DNA from: Ardenticatenaceae bacterium
GTDB lineage: Bacteria > Chloroflexota > Anaerolineae > Promineifilales > Promineifilaceae
Direction of reading: 5' to 3'
Length of the DNA stretch: 64,000 nt
NCBI GenBank assembly: GCA_020634395.1
Contig: JACKBU010000019.1
Location: 1-64,000, forward strand
Positions 61,718 through 64,000 of this stretch are shown piece by piece. How positions within the stretch are numbered: position 1 is the first letter of the stretch; the number at the start of each line of letters is the position of its first letter. A program made the position numbers and the translations under genes. The notes under the pieces are model-generated. The model was not told the DNA's origin, searched no databases, and saw nothing but the letters and a program-made list of their open reading frames with translations.

Positions 61718-62437
61718 TTAATCGTGTCCACCAATGTACAAACGCAGCATTTGCTGCCAATACGGCCAGTCATGCGACCAGCCGTCCCACACGCGCAAGG
61801 CATTGCCAATATCTTTCTGCCACAGCAGCCCAGAAAAATAGGTGTTGTTACCGTACAAACTATCCCCATTGCCCACAGCCAGAATAATGTCTACCTGTTT
61901 CAAAGCGTGAATCCGCCCCGGATCCGACTCGTTGGCAATGTACTCCACCGGGTTCTGAAAATACACGTTCTCGTCATGATAGCCATCCAGCCAGCGCGAA
62001 ATGTCGTAGATCCCACTCATGCCAATGGTTCGTCCCACCAGATGCGGATGGCGCAGGGCAAAATTCACAGCGTGGTACGCGCCAAAGCTCGCGCCAACGG
62101 TAATCAGGAAAGGATTGTGATTTTTTTGATTGCTCAGCGGCAGCACTTCGCGCAGCAAATATTGTTCATACTGCACATGCCGCCAGACACGCGCGCCAGG
62201 GTGTTTCCACTTGGCGTACCAGCTTTCTTCATCCACACTGTCCACGCAGTATATTTGCAGCCAGCCGTTATCCAGATGGCCGCGCAGGGCATCCATCATG
62301 CCCCGGTCTTCCCATTCATAAAAGCGGCCCATCGACGTGGGAAATATCAGCACCCGCGCGCCGGCGTGCCCAAAAATCAACAGTTCCATGTCCCGTTCCA
62401 GCGAGGGGCTATACCAACGATGATACTCACGATTCAT
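61718..62437 (-). CDS. Esterase-family alpha/beta hydrolase
   Basis: A 239-residue alpha/beta hydrolase. The nucleophile elbow is GASFGAYHAVN (Ser), a catalytic His is likely in WDGWSHDWPYW, and the Asp is possibly in AVGNGDSLYGNN. It resembles the esterase D/antigen-85/enterochelin esterase-type 'putative esterase' family. The start at 62437 is followed by MNREYHRWYSPSLERDMEL. It is the first gene of a unit with two ATP-grasp ligases, 15 bp apart, so it may hydrolyse or transfer an ester in the same pathway. Confidence 0.82.
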   Translation of the reverse strand: MNREYHRWYSPSLERDMELLIFGHAGARVLIFPTSMGRFYEWEDRGMMDALRGHLDNGWLQIYCVDSVDEESWYAKWKHPGARVWRHVQYEQYLLREVLPLSNQKNHNPFLITVGASFGAYHAVNFALRHPHLVGRTIGMSGIYDISRWLDGYHDENVYFQNPVEYIANESDPGRIHALKQVDIILAVGNGDSLYGNNTYFSGLLWQKDIGNALRVWDGWSHDWPYWQQMLRLYIGGHD

Positions 62438-62565
62438 GTGCGTTTGTTTTCTCCATCTTGTACCAGGGGGCAAATTTCGGCTATTTTATCATAATTCGGC
62501 TGTTGCGAAGCTTATTGCCGGGGAATGGGTTACAATAAAAGAAAAACGCGAACAGGAGAAGACAC

Positions 62566-63420
62566 ATGGGCGAAGCAAAGGTGGCCATTGTCGTAGACAG
62601 CACGGCCTACATTCCAGAGGAATTGGTCAAGCAGTACAATATGCATGTCATTCCCCTGCACGTTAACTGGGCGGGGAAAAGTTTGCGGGATAACGTGGAT
62701 ATAAAGCCAGACGAGTTTTATAAAAAACTGGTCGAGGCCAAAGAATTGCCCACCACTTCCCAGCCTTCAGCCGGCGAGTTTTATGACTTTTATTCGGAAC
62801 TGGCCCAAACGGCCGATCAAATCATTTCCCTGCATATCTCTTCCGAACTCAGCGGCACGGTCGCCTCGGCGCACGCAGCCGCCAAACTGATGGACGATTT
62901 TCCTGTCGAAATAGTAGATTCGTATTCCACGTCGATGGGACTGGGGTTCATGGCGATGGCTGCTGCCCGCGCCCTGGAGCAAGGGGCGGATTATAAGGAA
63001 GCGGCGAACGTCGCCCGCTCCATCATCCCCGGCATGAACGTGGTGTTTGCGGTGGATACGCTGGAGTTTTTGCATCGCGGCGGCCGTATTGGCGGGGCGC
63101 AGCGCTTTTTTGGATCGATGTTGTCGATTAAGCCGCTGCTGCAGTTGGATGACGGCCGTATCGAAGCCCTGGAAAAAGTGCGAACCAAACGCAAAGCCGT
63201 GCAGCGCCTGCTGGAAATCGGCGCGGAAAGCGCGGCCAACGCCGGCAAGGTGTACGCGGCCGTTGCCCACGCCGCCAGCCACGCCGAAGCCGAGTCCCTG
63301 GCCGCCCAGGTCAAAGATCAACTCCAGCCGGCCGAGTTGTACGTTGTTGAACTCAGTCCGGTCATCGGCACCCACACGGGTCCCGGCGCTTTAGGCCTCG
63401 CCTGGTACACCGAACCTTAA
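62566..63420 (+). CDS. DegV family fatty acid-binding protein
   Basis: A 284-residue protein of the DegV/FakB family, which holds a fatty acid for phosphorylation by a FakA kinase. The opening KVAIVVDSTAYIPEELVKQYNMHVIPL, then SLHISSELSGTVASAHAAA, VEIVDSYSTSMGLGFMAMAA and FAVDTLEFLHRGGRIGGAQRFFGSMLSIKPLLQLDDGRIEALEKVRT are all diagnostic. The acyl chain could feed PlsX/PlsY phospholipid synthesis. No fakA gene is adjacent. Confidence 0.92.
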   Translation: MGEAKVAIVVDSTAYIPEELVKQYNMHVIPLHVNWAGKSLRDNVDIKPDEFYKKLVEAKELPTTSQPSAGEFYDFYSELAQTADQIISLHISSELSGTVASAHAAAKLMDDFPVEIVDSYSTSMGLGFMAMAAARALEQGADYKEAANVARSIIPGMNVVFAVDTLEFLHRGGRIGGAQRFFGSMLSIKPLLQLDDGRIEALEKVRTKRKAVQRLLEIGAESAANAGKVYAAVAHAASHAEAESLAAQVKDQLQPAELYVVELSPVIGTHTGPGALGLAWYTEP

Positions 63421-63432
63421 ACCAACCTGAAA

Positions 63433-63463
63433 ACCTGGCCGGTTTGGAGCCACCGGCCGGGTT
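63433..63463 (+). terminator. Hairpin terminator after the DegV gene
   Basis: AACCTGGCCGGT pairs with ACCGGCCGGGTT (one wobble). No long T-run follows, so it may be weak. Confidence 0.55.
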
Positions 63464-63534
63464 CCACCCCTCGCCTTTCTTGACCAACGCCAGCGACCTA
63501 CTTACAATCCACTTTCACAAGATGGAAAAAGAGG

Positions 63535-63622
63535 TTTGTTCGTTTGATCGTTTGTGAGCTGGTTAGTTCGTTTGTTTTCTCCAGCCAAGCAACTCGTCCA
63601 ACAAACCAACCCATCCAACACA
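63535..63622. repeat. Word-built inverted repeat (GTTTGTTCGTTTG/CAAACCAACC)
   Basis: The left part repeats GTTTGTTCGTTTGATCGTTT words and the right part AACTCGTCCAACAAACCAAC words, partly complementary. It lies directly before prfA and the words are another example of the genome's word-built hairpins. Confidence 0.45.
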
Positions 63623-63637
63623 GGATAAAACCGTTTT

Positions 63638-64000
63638 ATGCTAGATAAAATTGCCAAAGTCGTCGCCCGCTACGACGAAATCGAAATGCAAATGGCCGAT
63701 CCGGCCGTCGTTTCAGACTACACTCGCCTGAACGATCTGGCGCAAGAGCGCTCCGAACTGCAGCCGCTGGTGGAAGCCTACCGCGAACACCAGGCAAAAA
63801 GCGAAGAATTAGCCGGCGCCCGCGAACTGCTGGAGCTGGAAGAAGATCCGGAAATGCAGGCCCTGGCCGAAACTGAAATCGAACATCTGTTAGAAGCTCA
63901 GGAAGAGCTGGAAAACAAGATGCGCCGTCTGCTCGTCCCCAAAGACCCGCGCGATGACAAGAATGTCTTCATCGAGATTCGCGCGGGAACCGGCGGTGAT
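63638..64000 (+). CDS. prfA: Peptide chain release factor 1, 5' part
   Basis: Translation termination factor recognising UAA and UAG. The first 121 codons are present; the gene runs off the window. LDKIAKVVARYDEIEMQMADPAVVSDYTRLNDLAQERSELQPLVEAYR is the N-terminal helical domain, and DDKNVFIEIRAGTGGD begins the conserved region before the GGQ loop, which is not in the window. RF1 rather than RF2 is suggested by the start and the lack of a programmed frameshift. Confidence 0.93.
   Translation, partial: MLDKIAKVVARYDEIEMQMADPAVVSDYTRLNDLAQERSELQPLVEAYREHQAKSEELAGARELLELEEDPEMQALAETEIEHLLEAQEELENKMRRLLVPKDPRDDKNVFIEIRAGTGGD

Overview
The window looks like a chromosomal segment of a GC-rich, free-living heterotrophic bacterium. 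The most likely group is Chloroflexota (Anaerolineae/Caldilineae-like). This is inferred from the gene style (many proline/threonine-rich lipoproteins, a LysM/SH3 protein, LIV-type transporters with paired binding proteins), not from a marker gene. I see no phage, IS, CRISPR, tRNA or rRNA. The whole window except one gene is sprinkled with the palindromic octamer ACGGCCGT: I count 23 copies in the first 9.2 kb, where chance predicts well under one. It behaves like the HIP1 word of cyanobacteria.

Layout. 1-4 kb: minus-strand genes for a propionyl-CoA synthetase (cut by the window edge), an EEP-family phosphoesterase, a YbaK deacylase and a class V aminotransferase. 4.1-4.5 kb: a 19-unit, 21-bp tandem array. 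4.7-12.1 kb: P-type cation ATPase, AI-2E family permease, NUDIX hydrolase and uvrA. 12.1-15.1 kb: overlapping GH2 and GH57 glycosidase genes, then a second 21-bp array. 15.5-19.9 kb: asparaginase, then a coupled operon that begins with an AhpD-like gene carrying an in-frame TGA at its catalytic cysteine (very probably a selenoprotein), followed by an arginase-family enzyme, hypoxanthine phosphoribosyltransferase, a small membrane protein and a LysM/SH3 protein. 20-25.3 kb: DMT permease, superoxide dismutase, ferredoxin, fumarase/aspartase, JAMM protease and plsY.

25.5-37.5 kb is about amino acid and peptide uptake and breakdown. It holds a fused family-3/family-5 binding lipoprotein, an FAD amine oxidase, an ornithine-cyclodeaminase-family enzyme and a full LIV ABC operon (livJ-H-M-G-F plus a second livJ). 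37.7-45 kb: phoU, MBL hydrolase, NERD-like membrane protein, fabF-plsX (fatty acid and phospholipid synthesis, matching plsY upstream), an SDR divergent from a MerR regulator, and ssb. 45.2-48.1 kb: two tandem glutamate-dehydrogenase-family paralogues separated by a 38-bp perfect palindrome. 48.4-53.3 kb: DUF92 and WD40 proteins, a VIT/vWA surface protein and a small lipoprotein. 53.5-54.1 kb: two 12-unit 21-bp arrays with perfect hairpins between them. 54.4-55.9 kb: a low-GC lipoprotein gene that lacks the octamer.

56-64 kb: S9 peptidase, receiver-nucleotidyl cyclase, a fifth 21-bp array, an esterase/ATP-grasp/ATP-grasp operon that may make an unknown peptide-like product, a DegV protein, and the start of prfA.

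The most notable items are the CxxU AhpD-like selenoprotein with its SECIS-like hairpin; five unrelated arrays that all share an exact 21-bp period; the octamer; a family of intergenic hairpins whose arms are built from repeated short words; and the double ATP-grasp operon.
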